Shown here: positions 53,424 to 61,785 of the stretch, one piece after another
Layout of the letters: each line of letters opens with the position of its first letter
Numbering within the stretch: position 1 is the first letter of the stretch
Notes under the pieces: generated by a model
What the model saw: only the letters and a program-made list of their open reading frames with translations
Databases searched by the model: none
Told to the model about the DNA's origin: nothing
Program-made: the position numbers and the translations under genes
Source of the DNA: AWTP1-13 sp963775835
GTDB taxonomy: Bacteria; Pseudomonadota; Alphaproteobacteria; Rhizobiales; Hyphomicrobiaceae
Assembly: GCA_963775835.1 (NCBI GenBank)
Contig: CAVZKV010000020.1
Span: forward strand, 372,001 to 436,000
Direction of reading: 5' to 3'
DNA length: 64,000 bases

Positions 53424-54080
53424 ATGCGGCCACCCAGCGCCGTCCTGCAGATCGTCGGCGAAATGGTGTCGATCATCGTGTTGGCCCTGACGGCCAGGTT
53501 CATCGGATTTGCGCAGAACACTCTCGAATCTGGTGTGCCGCTGAGCATGGATCGCGCCCTGGGCCACGTCACCGACATCCTGTCGGTGTTCACCCGGTTC
53601 GGAAACGTGGGACTGCTTCTGTCGGTGCTGTTCGGCGCATCGCTGATCCGCATCGCCATCGCCTATGCGAACCGATCCGTCCTGCTCGGTCTCAGGGAGC
53701 GCGCAGGCATCGCCCACGACGACCTCTCCTGGGCGCAGCGCGCTGTTCGTCTTCCCTTTGCCGTGGTCTATCGTAGCCTCGGCGGGATCGCCACATTTGT
53801 CGGCGCGATTGCGCTGGCGGTCTGTTTTCGACTTTTCAATCCGGAGAGCCCTTTCGGCTTTGCCGAGCTCGGCGCGTATGTGCAGTCGATCGCCGGCGGA
53901 ATGACCTACGGCAGCATCGGCGCGCTGCTCCTACTGTTTGTGCTCTATGGCCTGGCGCTTGCCATCATCGGCTATATCGCCAGCCCCGCCGTACTCACCC
54001 TGGAGGAAATGGCAAGCGGATGCCGTCCCGAGCCTCGAACGCCCTCGCAACCACGGCGATTGGAGTCGGCGTCCACCTAA
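53424..54080 (+). CDS. Membrane protein, unknown
   Basis: The ATG at 53424 follows GGAGAG at good spacing; the open frame upstream is not homologous to anything seen. The 218-residue product has about four hydrophobic segments: VLQIVGEMVSIIVLALTARF, VGLLLSVLFGASLIRIAIAY, VYRSLGGIATFVGAIALAVC and IGALLLLFVLYGLALAIIGY. The intervening RSVLLGLRERAGIAHDDLSW is cytoplasmic-looking. I do not recognise the family. Confidence 0.65.
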   Translation: MRPPSAVLQIVGEMVSIIVLALTARFIGFAQNTLESGVPLSMDRALGHVTDILSVFTRFGNVGLLLSVLFGASLIRIAIAYANRSVLLGLRERAGIAHDDLSWAQRAVRLPFAVVYRSLGGIATFVGAIALAVCFRLFNPESPFGFAELGAYVQSIAGGMTYGSIGALLLLFVLYGLALAIIGYIASPAVLTLEEMASGCRPEPRTPSQPRRLESAST

Positions 54081-54371
54081 CCCGATGCCACGCAGTGGCG
54101 CACGCCGGGCGCCACTGCGCCGCCAGCCGCGGCTGATTTCGTCGAAGTTCCGGCCTACGGCGATCCTACAGGTGTGACGCCGGTCGCACATCTTGCTGCG
54201 GTTGCTCACAGCCGTGATTGGCACCAAGCGTAAGTGCTCCGGTCCATCAATGTCATGCCTGGAATCTGGGGAACTTCGGACACGGATCTGAGGCGGTAAA
54301 AGCTGGGCGAGGACGACAGCCTTTGACCCCTTTCGGGCATCGGCAGTGCCTGGCGGTTACGCCACGGGAGA
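54081..54371. other. Intergenic stretch
   Basis: No gene seen. Confidence 0.35.
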
Positions 54372-54456
54372 TTGACAATGTACCCTCGGAAGACCATCTT
54401 TTTGCGAGGTTGATACGACCTGCCGCTTGCGCCCTTCGGGGGATGGTGAACGTATC
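54372..54456 (+). promoter_or_regulatory. Promoter and conserved 5' hairpin leader B
   Basis: TTGACA (54372-54377), 17 bases, then CATCTT as a possible -10, followed at 54412-54456 by the hairpin GATAC...GTATC with inner ACC/GGT pairing and a CCC-TTCG-GGG tip, a UUCG-type tetraloop. The arrangement copies leader A at 50955-51039; stems are conserved while the loop differs (TTTT against TTCG). The shared block ends GGATGGTGAACGTATC. Confidence 0.5.
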
Positions 54457-54541
54457 GCAGCTTTTCGTAGCCTTTGCCCGAACGACGGGTCAGCAACGCA
54501 AGCCCTGGCACCCCTGTTTCGTTCAAGCAAAGGATCAAGAT

Positions 54542-55201
54542 ATGCGCGACTTCCGCGATGCCAAAGCTATGGCAGGTACACTGCGTGCGGCGCTCGCCGC
54601 CAAGGGTCTCAAGATCACCGTCAGCGAAAGCCTCGAACTGATCGCCAAGGCGTTTGGCGTTGCCGATTGGAACACGCTGAGCGCCGCGGTTCGCGCGAAG
54701 GCGCCTGCTCCGCACAATGAATTCTCCCCGTCGCCGCCTCCAGCCGCCGAAAGAGTTCTAGCACCAGGGCCGCGCTTTTCGCGCGAGATTGAGTCGACGC
54801 TGCACCGCGCTCTCGCCGGCGCCAATCATCTAGAGCACGATTACGCGACCCTGGAGCATCTCCTGCTCGCCCTGATAGACGACCAGGACGCTTCGGCAGT
54901 GATGAAGGCCTGCAACGTCGATCTTGGCGCGCTAAAAAAGAATCTCGCCAACTACATCGACAACGAGCTTACGGGACTGGCGAAATCCGACGGCAACGAC
55001 GCCAGACCGACCTCTGCCTTTCAGCGCGTCGTTCAGCGTGCCGAGACTCACATCCGGTGGTCCGGCCGCGAGGAGGTTACCGGAGCCAATGTGCTGCTTG
55101 CCATATTCGCCGAAACAGAAAGCGCCGCCGTAAGGCTCCTTGGCGAGCAGGACATGACCCGTCAAGACGCGGTGAACTTCGGCACCGGCAAGGCGAGCTG
55201 A
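54542..55201 (+). CDS. N-terminal MRDFRDA domain fused to a Clp N-domain
   Basis: A 219-residue protein. Residues 1-55 (MRDFRDAKAMAGTLRAALAA; ESLELIAKAFGVADWNTLSA) repeat the N-terminal domain of the 51124 protein. From residue ~78, FSREIESTLHRALAGANHLE then HDYATLEHLLLALIDDQDAS is the two-repeat N-domain of ClpA/ClpC (Clp_N), continuing through VQRAETHIRWSGREEVTGAN then VLLAIFAE. There is no ATPase module. A free Clp N-domain could bind ClpA adaptors such as ClpS or substrates. The open frame runs upstream from 54446 (MVNVSQLF), but the ATG at 54542 aligns with the paralogue's start. Confidence 0.8.
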   Translation: MRDFRDAKAMAGTLRAALAAKGLKITVSESLELIAKAFGVADWNTLSAAVRAKAPAPHNEFSPSPPPAAERVLAPGPRFSREIESTLHRALAGANHLEHDYATLEHLLLALIDDQDASAVMKACNVDLGALKKNLANYIDNELTGLAKSDGNDARPTSAFQRVVQRAETHIRWSGREEVTGANVLLAIFAETESAAVRLLGEQDMTRQDAVNFGTGKAS

Positions 55202-55337
55202 GACACCGTCGCCCGCCGACCTCGCCCGCGGCATTCTCCAATCACGCCTGAGGAGGCAGATGAGAGGGGAAGCGTGGCGTCGATCCGGGTGACGTGCGCC
55301 ACACTTTCCGCCATGGCCCGGACCGGAACAAGAGCCT

Positions 55338-56530
55338 CTATTGCTCCGCTGCCAGAGGCCCAATGCCCATACCGGCAAAATTGTCGGCCTCCGGCCATGA
55401 GAATATGTGCTCGTGAGCCCTACCAAGTTCCTGATCGAGTGCCGATGTCGTCTCAGGATTGGTTCCCGCGCTGAGGCCGTCGTAGGACGCGAACCATGCG
55501 ATGCCGTCTCCCGTGAGGGAGAACGAGGTCCCCCGTGCCTCGTCGATAGGGCCGCCCGCAGCATCGCTCTGGTTCCAATTGTGCCCGCCAGAATGAAGAA
55601 GGGTCGGGTGCTTGCCGTCGATCGGCCGGATGATCACGCCCAACGTGTAGGCAACGGTTCGCTCAGGGTTCATCCATTTACTATCGGGCGTGTGAAGGAA
55701 CTCGGCAACTTCGTCGGTGAAAAGCTTTGACGGCTTCGCCCGCAGGAGGCGCGCGAACGCGAGATACTCCGAATCCGAGAGTGCCCATCCCGACGCGGCC
55801 TGAATGATGCCACCCCAGTCGCGATCGAGGCGGGACTTTTAATACCGGCCGCGGCGAGAATGCGTTCAGTGCAGGCGACTTCGTAGCTTTGACCCGTGAG
55901 CGCCTCGATGATCTGTCCGAGCAAGAGGTAGCCCATGTTCGTGTATTCGAATTCGCTGCCGGGCGTCCGTACCAGAGATGCCCTTAGGATTTGCGGTAGC
56001 AGCATTTCTATGCGTGCCTCACATAGCGGCAGCAGCATTTCTATGCGTGCCTCACATAGCGGATGCTCCCTAAGGAGCTGAACCAGCCCCGGAGCGAACA
56101 TATTGTCGTCGACGGCTCGCGGTATTCCGCCGCGATGACTGAGGAGCTGCCCCACGGTGACCTGTGCTAACCGTTTATCGGCGCGCTTGCCGAACCTTTC
56201 GAACGCTCGCGCCAGGTGCGGGCCAATAGGATGATCCAGCCGCAGTCGACCGTCTTTGATGAGACTGGCAACGCAGAGAGCGGTGATCGCTTTGGACAAA
56301 CTCCACACGGGGACGCGCTCATTGACGCCGCGCCCACCGTAGCCGGCAGCAAAGACCAAGCGATTGTCGAACGTGACCGCGAGACTGCCGCGAGGCACGG
56401 CGTGCGCCGCCATCCAGCGCTGCATCGCCGTATCAAAAAACTCTGCCGTTGTAGGTGCAGTCTTTCCCTCTTTGCAACGTTGAAAGCCGAGCGGCGCATG
56501 TCTGGACCCTTTCCGGACGGTAGGGGCCAA
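55338..56530 (-). pseudogene. Serine hydrolase (beta-lactamase family) with frameshift
   Basis: The first frame carries AMQRWMAAHAVPRGSLAVTF, RVPVWSLSKAITALCVASLI with the S-x-x-K motif, TVGQLLSHRGGIPRAVDD and FEYTNMGYLLLGQIIEALTG with the Tyr motif. Near 55835 it shifts to GGIIQAASGWALSDSEYLAF, which continues to TVAYTLGVIIRPIDGKHPTL and LHSGGHNWNQSD, with the HSGG third motif, and stops at 55338. A 33-base in-frame tandem duplication lies inside (55998-56063). The N-terminus is also uncertain. As read, the enzyme is broken. Confidence 0.75.
55998..56063 (-). repeat. 33-base tandem duplication within a coding region
   Basis: Two adjacent copies of a 33-base unit (55998-56030 and 56031-56063), each starting AGCAGCATTTCTATGCGTGC, insert eleven extra residues (LCEARIEMLLP twice) in the serine hydrolase. 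The copies are identical or nearly so, indicating a recent event. Confidence 0.85.
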
Positions 56531-56563
56531 GACGAACGTGCACAGCTCACGTCATGTATGCGC

Positions 56564-56870
56564 TCAACTATCGGAGCCCGGACGTGTCAGGAAAGTAGTG
56601 AGCAGCAAGAGTGCTATCCCAATATCAATTGAAACACGGGCAACGTTAAAGATCCAAATGAACCCGAGCTTCGACGCGTTGAATAAGTCGATAACCGCGC
56701 CAAATCGAATACGGTCGAGGGCGTTTCCGACGGCTCCAGCGATGATGAAGGCGAACCCAACCGTGCGTAGGCGCGCGGTTGCGTGCCGAACCACAGCTCG
56801 AACTAGGGATGGACACCACAGCGAGGTTCAGCGCCGTGAGCCCCCAGCATGTAAGCTCTCCATCGATCAC
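56564..56870 (-). pseudogene. Signal peptidase II (lspA-like) remnant
   Basis: TVGFAFIIAGAVGNALDRIR then FGAVIDLFNASKLGFIWIFN with VARVSIDIGIALLLL matches the C-terminal half of LspA, including the GNxxDR block with the first catalytic Asp. The second catalytic Asp, in FNxAD, is Arg here (FNVAR). The N-terminal half survives only as an out-of-frame LTALNLAVVSIP segment near 56830. The gene is dead; another lspA must exist elsewhere. Confidence 0.7.
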
Positions 56871-57094
56871 ACGGGGGTTTGAGCTACGGCTCACGAGTGA
56901 ACCTTGTGATGACCATGGGCTGGTATGCTTCAGTGCTGGAGGGGATTGCCAGAATTTGTGCTCTGGTCATACGCAGCTGGGGGTTCATTCTGCTGCGCGA
57001 TGGCGGCCGGCGCTGCGCGTCGCCTTCATCCAAGTCTTTCTCGCGGGCCGCAGCGGCGCGCTCGACGAAACAAAGAAGAGGAAGGGGAAGGGAA

Positions 57095-57361
57095 ATGAAC
57101 GATCTCGAGAGCGCCGCCGCAGTGGGTGAAAGACTGCAGCGCATTCGGCTCGGAAGTGGCGTAAACCAAACCCAATTTGCCCAGACGTTAGGGCTTCAGC
57201 AAAACACGTACTCGAGTTCCGAAAACGGCTCACGCAAGTGTTCTGTAGAGGCCGCCGCTGAAATCGTGCGGCAGTATCGCGTAACGCTGGATTACATATT
57301 CATGGGGAAAGAGGCAGGCCTAACGATGGTCCGCGCTCGCGAATTGTCAGAGTGCGGGTGA
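57095..57361 (+). CDS. XRE-family HTH regulator
   Basis: An 88-residue protein; GGAAGGGGAAGGGAA precedes the ATG at 57095. VGERLQRIRLGSGVNQTQFA then QTLGLQQNTYSSSENGSRKC is a classic Cro/C1-type helix-turn-helix, and SVEAAAEIVRQYRVTLDYIF then MGKEAG completes the five-helix fold. Proteins of this length and type occur as phage-derived or housekeeping small repressors. No partner gene is adjacent. The upstream open frame is not homologous. Confidence 0.8.
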   Translation: MNDLESAAAVGERLQRIRLGSGVNQTQFAQTLGLQQNTYSSSENGSRKCSVEAAAEIVRQYRVTLDYIFMGKEAGLTMVRARELSECG

Positions 57362-57595
57362 GGGTGCCCGGGCGCCACAAGTGAGGTGCGGTTATGAGAT
57401 AGCGCTAGGGCTATCAAGGCTGCGCCCCAGGAGCTTCCAACCTCTACCCCTGATGTTCGCCACGTGGTCACCCGAGCGGAGGGAGGATAGCACTAATCCA
57501 GCTAGCTTAGCTAGCTCAGAACCCGAACCCTGATTCGTCCACTGCTCACCAGTAGAGAGTAGTGCGAATTTGGAGCAGTGCTGATCCGGGCGCGT
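57362..57595. other. Intergenic stretch
   Basis: No gene seen. TAGCTAGC-type sequence at about 57500-57517 is low-complexity. Confidence 0.35.
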
Positions 57596-57817
57596 CTAAG
57601 TCGCCTCTGCAAAGATGTAATAGCCGGGAGATTTCAGCCGGCGGACCAGGTCGTTAAGATCGGCGTTGCCCACCGGGGGCCGAGAGTTCTTGATATCGAG
57701 CGCCTTTACGAAGGCCCAATGGCTGGATGGCGGGCAGGGGAGGTTCCGACCGGTCACGTCAGTTGTGAGCGCAAGGTGGTCAGCATTGCGTCTCTGCTGA
57801 AACAAATAGACCAGCAT
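57596..57817 (-). CDS. Conserved small Rhizobiales protein, unknown
   Basis: A 73-residue product: MLVYLFQQRRNADHLALTTD then VTGRNLPCPPSSHWAFVKAL, NDLVRRLKSPGYYIFAEA. It resembles short conserved proteins of the group with the pattern (L/V)F.....ALS.DVTG.N.P.......W.F.EALD.L.F...W....F.DVLR.LK..GFY.F. No function is known. A dyad TTAGG-N7-CCTAA (57834-57850) lies just upstream of the start. Confidence 0.6.
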   Translation of the reverse strand: MLVYLFQQRRNADHLALTTDVTGRNLPCPPSSHWAFVKALDIKNSRPPVGNADLNDLVRRLKSPGYYIFAEAT

Positions 57818-57833
57818 CGCATGCCTCAGGTTG

Positions 57834-57850
57834 TTAGGGGACTGTCCTAA
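57834..57850. promoter_or_regulatory. Dyad TTAGG-N7-CCTAA
   Basis: The inverted repeat ends 17 bases upstream of the minus-strand gene starting at 57817. It could be an operator or promoter element; no second copy was seen in the window. Confidence 0.3.
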
Positions 57851-58056
57851 ACGTACGCTTCCGCGTGCGGTGCGTCAGCAATACGATAGTTTGATGCATT
57901 ACCCATTCTCGAGCGAAAAATGGCTGAATTCGAGCAGGCCTGATCGAGCTTGAGCGGAGGGATGACGACCTATTAGTGGCCGGGCTGGGACGATCGCCAA
58001 TTCCATCGGTTTTTTGGGTTGCGTGCCCCCTAGGCTACGCCAGGGTCAGGGCGATC

Positions 58057-58209
58057 GTGAAGATGACGACGATGGCGATCAGTGCAGCATTGCTAGTGTT
58101 GTTCATCCGGGTGCTAACCTTGCCAGCGAGTTCACACTGCCAACGCGCATCCATTCCTTTCGATCCCGTTGACATACGTACTTACGCAGCTTGGAGGGTC
58201 GGCGGATAA
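58057..58209 (+). CDS. Tiny exported protein, unknown
   Basis: From the GTG at 58057 (or ATG 58063): VKMTTMAISAALLVLFIRVL then TLPASSHCQ looks like a signal peptide, followed by a ~25-residue mature part ASIPFDPVDIRTYAAWRVGG. It resembles other mini-exported proteins in the window in design only. AGGG lies upstream. Confidence 0.4.
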   Translation: MKMTTMAISAALLVLFIRVLTLPASSHCQRASIPFDPVDIRTYAAWRVGG

Positions 58210-58337
58210 GCGCTGCTCCATTCCGAATGCCAGGGTGCTCGAGTGGCTGCGATCGCCAGGGTTGCGCCAGAACATGCGAGCTGCGAAAGCACGTGGCGAT
58301 CCTCGAGCGGGAAATTGCTGAATTGGAGCGGGAGGGA

Positions 58338-58502
58338 TTAGATCGCCCCTAGCATGTTGAGGATCAACACCACCACGCCCAGCAAGATCATCAGCGCCCC
58401 CCAGATCCTTCTGCTGCCCCCGACAAACCACAACGAAACCCCGGCGATGATCAGCGCTACACCTGCAGTCACATCCCAGATGTCAGCGATCACCTCATCC
58501 AT
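58338..58502 (-). CDS. 54-residue two-helix membrane protein
   Basis: ATG at 58502, TAA at 58338. The product reads MDEVIADIWDVTAGVALIIA then GVSLWFVGGSRRIWGALMIL then LGVVVLILNMLGAI: two hydrophobic helices separated by a short basic GGSRRIWG turn. This is a well-formed small membrane protein with an acidic N-terminus. I do not recognise a named family. Confidence 0.6.
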   Translation of the reverse strand: MDEVIADIWDVTAGVALIIAGVSLWFVGGSRRIWGALMILLGVVVLILNMLGAI

Positions 58503-58892
58503 CAGCGCAGGGCTCACTCTCGGGCGGTGCGCGCCTCATAACTAGGGCAAAAATCGGGCTTGTTGAACGCGCCTTGCTCAAGGCCGCGAATAACGACCAT
58601 AGTCAGCCACCGTCAACGAGCATATAGCATCTGGTCAGATATTCTCTTCCGTCGGAAAGTTATAAGCTTCGTAGTCGGGGCGCCGCTGAATGATCGTACG
58701 CCAGCTGCCAACATAAAACCTGGAGTAGACCCAGGTGCAACGCAAATGTGGATCGGGTAGCCGGAGCAACACTGTCGACATTGTCATTGTACGCTATGGT
58801 ACACAGCACACGGAACTTCTTGATTATTTGCGGCAAGTTCTGCAAAATTTGTTCATGGGGTCCGGTGAAGCCATCCGCTTACTGAGGATCAA
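58503..58892. other. Intergenic stretch with a palindrome
   Basis: No gene is seen except the dyad listed separately at 58788-58803. The promoter of the 58893 gene should lie here. Confidence 0.35.
58788..58803. promoter_or_regulatory. Palindrome TGTAC-N6-GTACA
   Basis: TGTACGCTATGGTACA is a perfect 5+5 dyad with a six-base centre. A close copy, TGTACGCTATAGTACC, overlaps the predicted -10 region of the response-regulator promoter at 7709-7724. It lies 89 bases before the ATG at 58893 and reads like a TetR- or similar-type operator. Confidence 0.5.
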
Positions 58893-59096
58893 ATGACTGC
58901 CAAGGTAACCATCTCGAGACTGCGCGAACATATTGGTTCACTGGTTACAGCCGGCGTTCCGGTTGACGTGGTGGCGTGGCGCCACCCGGGAGAAACCGAG
59001 GACGAGGCCATCGAGCGCTACATGCGGCAGCATCCCGAGATGAACACGCCAAGGGCGACCGTGGCATTTCATGTTGTGAGCTGGGAGCGTACTTGA
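58893..59096 (+). CDS. Small protein, unknown
   Basis: A 67-residue product, TGAGGATCAA upstream of the ATG. MTAKVTISRLREHIGSLVTA, WRHPGETEDEAIERYMRQHP, then ATVAFHVVSWERT. The acidic EDEAIERYMRQHPE helix suggests a folded soluble protein. No family recognised. Confidence 0.5.
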   Translation: MTAKVTISRLREHIGSLVTAGVPVDVVAWRHPGETEDEAIERYMRQHPEMNTPRATVAFHVVSWERT

Positions 59097-59227
59097 GAGT
59101 GACCCGCCCTGGCTCGCCACGCTGAATTACCAGCATAGGAGCAGCATTGCGGGTCGCCTTCGGCCATGATCACCCACCCTTGCGCCAATGTCCGATTATG
59201 TCTGCGCCGATGCTTTTGACCGCCCCT

Positions 59228-59344
59228 CTATCTCGGCGCCGGAGGGGCGAACGGGAGGTCGCCCGGATAAATGTATAACCACCCTGCTAGCAGCGTCATC
59301 GCCACTATGGCCGTGGCGATGACAAACATTCGTTTCGTGTCCAT
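59228..59344 (-). CDS. 38-residue single-helix membrane peptide
   Basis: ATG 59344 to TAG 59228: MDTKRMFVIATAIVAMTLLA then GWLYIYPGDLPFAPPAPR. It is a basic start, one transmembrane helix and a short Pro-rich periplasmic tail. The ending is like the APPG-type mini-proteins elsewhere in the window. No strong Shine-Dalgarno sequence is seen. Confidence 0.45.
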   Translation of the reverse strand: MDTKRMFVIATAIVAMTLLAGWLYIYPGDLPFAPPAPR

Positions 59345-59703
59345 GTGGCGTACCGTGAGTCCGCGGTTAGTATTCAATCATCGATGCACGGGTCCGGTTC
59401 CGCGTCCGCGCGACCAGGCGGCAAGCTCAACCGCGACCGGTACTTTGCTTTAGTCGTGTTTTTCCACCTTTTGAGAACTAAGAAGGCCTCGGCACCCCGC
59501 GATTACCGACCATCGGGCCGAGCCTTTCGGTCCTACCCAGCACGCAAGATGGGGCCAGCGGTGCGGTAGGGGAATATTGGCGGCGCGCGATCGACAGGAT
59601 GCCGGCTCTAAATGGATCACATTTCCTCGACGTCCAGGCGACAAGAGCCTGGTGCGCGTTCCATTTCAAGCGGGTCGCACATGAGAAACCTGCAGGAAAC
59701 CCG
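59345..59703. other. Intergenic stretch
   Basis: No family resemblance in any frame. The open frame of the propeller gene extends upstream to 59599 without signal-peptide character. Confidence 0.35.
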
Positions 59704-60675
59704 ATGCGCCTGTTGATGCTCGCAGTTGCCGCGTTACTCGCGCTCATGTCCGGGTCGGCGGGAGCGCTCGAGTTGGCCTACTACGAAGTACCGAAGGGCG
59801 ATTTTCCGCACGACGTAGCAGCTGGACACTCCGGTGAAGTTTGGTACGCGGGTCAGAATGCCGGGATTGCGGGGCAACTCGACCCGGCAAGCGGTCGGAT
59901 CGAACGCATCCCGCTGGGCAAGAATTCCGCACCGCAGGGGGTCATCGTCGGACCCGACGGAGCAGCGTGGTTCACCGACGGCGGTCAGAACGCCATCGTA
60001 CGGGTTGACCCGGCGACGAAAGCGGTAAAGGCATGGCCGCTACCGCCCGAGCGCATGCCAACCGTCTACCTCAACACCGCGGCTTTCGACGGGAGTGGAC
60101 GGATCTGGTTCACCGGCCAGATCGGCGTCTACGGCAGGCTCGACCCGAAGTCGGGCGAGATGAAGGTGTGGGATGCGCCGAAAGGCTGGGGCCCTTACGG
60201 CATCACGGAGACACCAAAGGGCGACATCTGGTTCGTCTCGCTCGCCGGCAGCTACCTGGCCAATGTTGATACCGAGACGGGCGCAGTAACGGTATACGAG
60301 CCGCCCACCAAGGATCGGGGCACGCGCCGTGTGTGGTCGGATTCGAGAGGGCGGCTGTGGATCAGTGAATGGAATTCGGGCAACGTCAGCATGTTTGATC
60401 CGTCGGCGAAGGCGTGGAGAGAGTGGAAGCTCCCCGGCGATGAACCGCATGCGTATGCGGTCTGGGTCGACCCGGACGACAAGGTGTGGGTCTCGGAATG
60501 GGAAGCTAACGCCGTTGTTCGCTTTGATCCGGTAACGGAAACCTTCGACAGTTTTCCGAGCGATCGCCCGAAAGCTAAGGTGCGTCAGATGCTTGGTCGC
60601 ATGGGAGAGGTCTGGATTGCGGAGTCCGGAAGGGAGCGCATCCGTGTGATCCGGTATGGGCCGAAGGCGAAGTAG
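59704..60675 (+). CDS. Virginiamycin-B-lyase-like beta-propeller, exported
   Basis: The ATG at 59704 follows GCAGGAAACC and starts a signal peptide, MRLLMLAVAALLALMSGSAG then A. The 323-residue product is built of repeats of the Vgb/NHL-like type: GPDGAAWFTDGGQNAIVRVD, GSGRIWFTGQIGVYGRLDPK, TPKGDIWFVSLAGSYLANVD, DSRGRLWISEWNSGNVSMFD and DPDDKVWVSEWEANAVVRFD, roughly six or seven blades. Streptogramin B lyase (Vgb) is cytoplasmic; exported relatives like this are common in proteobacteria and their substrates are unknown, so antibiotic resistance should not be assumed. Confidence 0.88.
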   Translation: MRLLMLAVAALLALMSGSAGALELAYYEVPKGDFPHDVAAGHSGEVWYAGQNAGIAGQLDPASGRIERIPLGKNSAPQGVIVGPDGAAWFTDGGQNAIVRVDPATKAVKAWPLPPERMPTVYLNTAAFDGSGRIWFTGQIGVYGRLDPKSGEMKVWDAPKGWGPYGITETPKGDIWFVSLAGSYLANVDTETGAVTVYEPPTKDRGTRRVWSDSRGRLWISEWNSGNVSMFDPSAKAWREWKLPGDEPHAYAVWVDPDDKVWVSEWEANAVVRFDPVTETFDSFPSDRPKAKVRQMLGRMGEVWIAESGRERIRVIRYGPKAK

Positions 60676-60751
60676 CTGGGCGCGTCCCGGCCGGAAGAAG
60701 GAGCATGTCGTTCGAAGATAAGGAAGCCGAGCTGGGAGGCTCCTGACGCGA

Positions 60752-60955
60752 ATGCAGCACGAACCGAAGGACTGGCACGAGCTCTATGAGCTGATCCGGC
60801 TCAAGCTCAACGAGTTGAAAGCGTACGGGATGCCACTCCCTGATGATCTGGTGGAGTTTAAGCGCGACCTTGAAGCGGAGCTCGAAGCGAGGCGCGATGC
60901 GCAGCGGAGCCGCGCGCGGATGGACAAGGTCATCAAACACCGGGCGAAGCGGTAG
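60752..60955 (+). CDS. Small charged helical protein, unknown
   Basis: A 67-residue product: WHELYELIRLKLNELKAYGM then PLPDDLVEFKRDLEAELEAR followed by a basic tail. Likely all-helical. TGGGAGGCTCC precedes the ATG by 8-10 bases. No family recognised. Confidence 0.55.
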   Translation: MQHEPKDWHELYELIRLKLNELKAYGMPLPDDLVEFKRDLEAELEARRDAQRSRARMDKVIKHRAKR

Positions 60956-61153
60956 TGCGCAGAGCCTTTACCCGGCGCTCGGCCAGTCCGTCAGCGGTAG
61001 GAGCGAAAGCTCTCGACGTCACCGGTGCGAGCCGGGTGGACACGCTGGGATTTGGCCCCCAAGCCAGCGGTCGCAGCAATGCTAACAAAAAGCTAAGAAA
61101 TGCTAGCCGTTCCCGTCCTACCGACAGAGCATTTTCGCCTTATATTCAGCAGC

Positions 61154-61501
61154 ATGGTCGCGGATGCTAAGAAGACCGATTACGAGTGCCCAATCTGCCA
61201 GGGCCGCGGGCGAGTGCCTAGCCGGCTTCCGGGCCGCCAGCGGCTTTGCGAAGAATGCCACGGCACGGGCAAGGGTCACGCCAATCCGGCGCGAGACGCT
61301 GCTGAAAAAGGCGAAGCAGCGAGTTTAGCTGCAGCAGCGGATCAGCGATTTCGCGGCGGGGCACATTTCTGGTCTACAATCCCAGACCTCGATGCGGAAC
61401 AGCTCGCCCGAGGTGATCTCCGGTCCGCCGCCATCAATCACCTGACGAGCTTTCATGGCACCTACCCAATTGGCCTCCTTATCCAACGGGCCGAAATTTA
61501 G
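61154..61501 (+). CDS. DnaJ-type zinc-finger small protein
   Basis: From the ATG at 61154 the first 50 residues read VADAKKTDYECPICQGRGRV then PSRLPGRQRLCEECHGTGKG: two CxxCxGxG units, one zinc-finger half of the DnaJ cysteine-rich type. Related short proteins in the group end soon after the second unit, so the remaining ~65 residues may be an extension without homology or the result of a lost stop. Such proteins may bind unfolded clients or RNA; no function is established. Confidence 0.6.
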   Translation: MVADAKKTDYECPICQGRGRVPSRLPGRQRLCEECHGTGKGHANPARDAAEKGEAASLAAAADQRFRGGAHFWSTIPDLDAEQLARGDLRSAAINHLTSFHGTYPIGLLIQRAEI

Positions 61502-61785
61502 GTGTGCAGTGAGCCCTGTCAATGGCGAGGCCTTCTCGGCTGACGCCGGCAAAGCAAGGCGGCGCAGTCCCTTGGCCATCACAGATACTAGCTCTTCGAG
61601 GGTGAGCTGATTGAGCCGTTGAGCGACACAAAACAGCGTCACCTGATTGCAAAAAATCTGCTCGTCTGTACCCTATCGCACCAACTGCGATATGGAAGTG
61701 TCGAGCGGAAAACAATAAAATTTTCCTCGTCCCAGACGCTAAGAACGCGCCCACTGATTTCGGACGCAGTCGCGAAGGAGGCCCA

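Noticed and set aside
55981..56070. Short tandem repeat considered as a CRISPR or regulatory repeat
   Set aside because: Only two adjacent copies without spacers, in frame inside a protein-coding gene; a simple duplication.
59704..60675. Annotation as a streptogramin-resistance gene (vgb)
   Set aside because: The protein has a signal peptide and belongs to a broad propeller family; sequence alone does not support antibiotic lyase activity.
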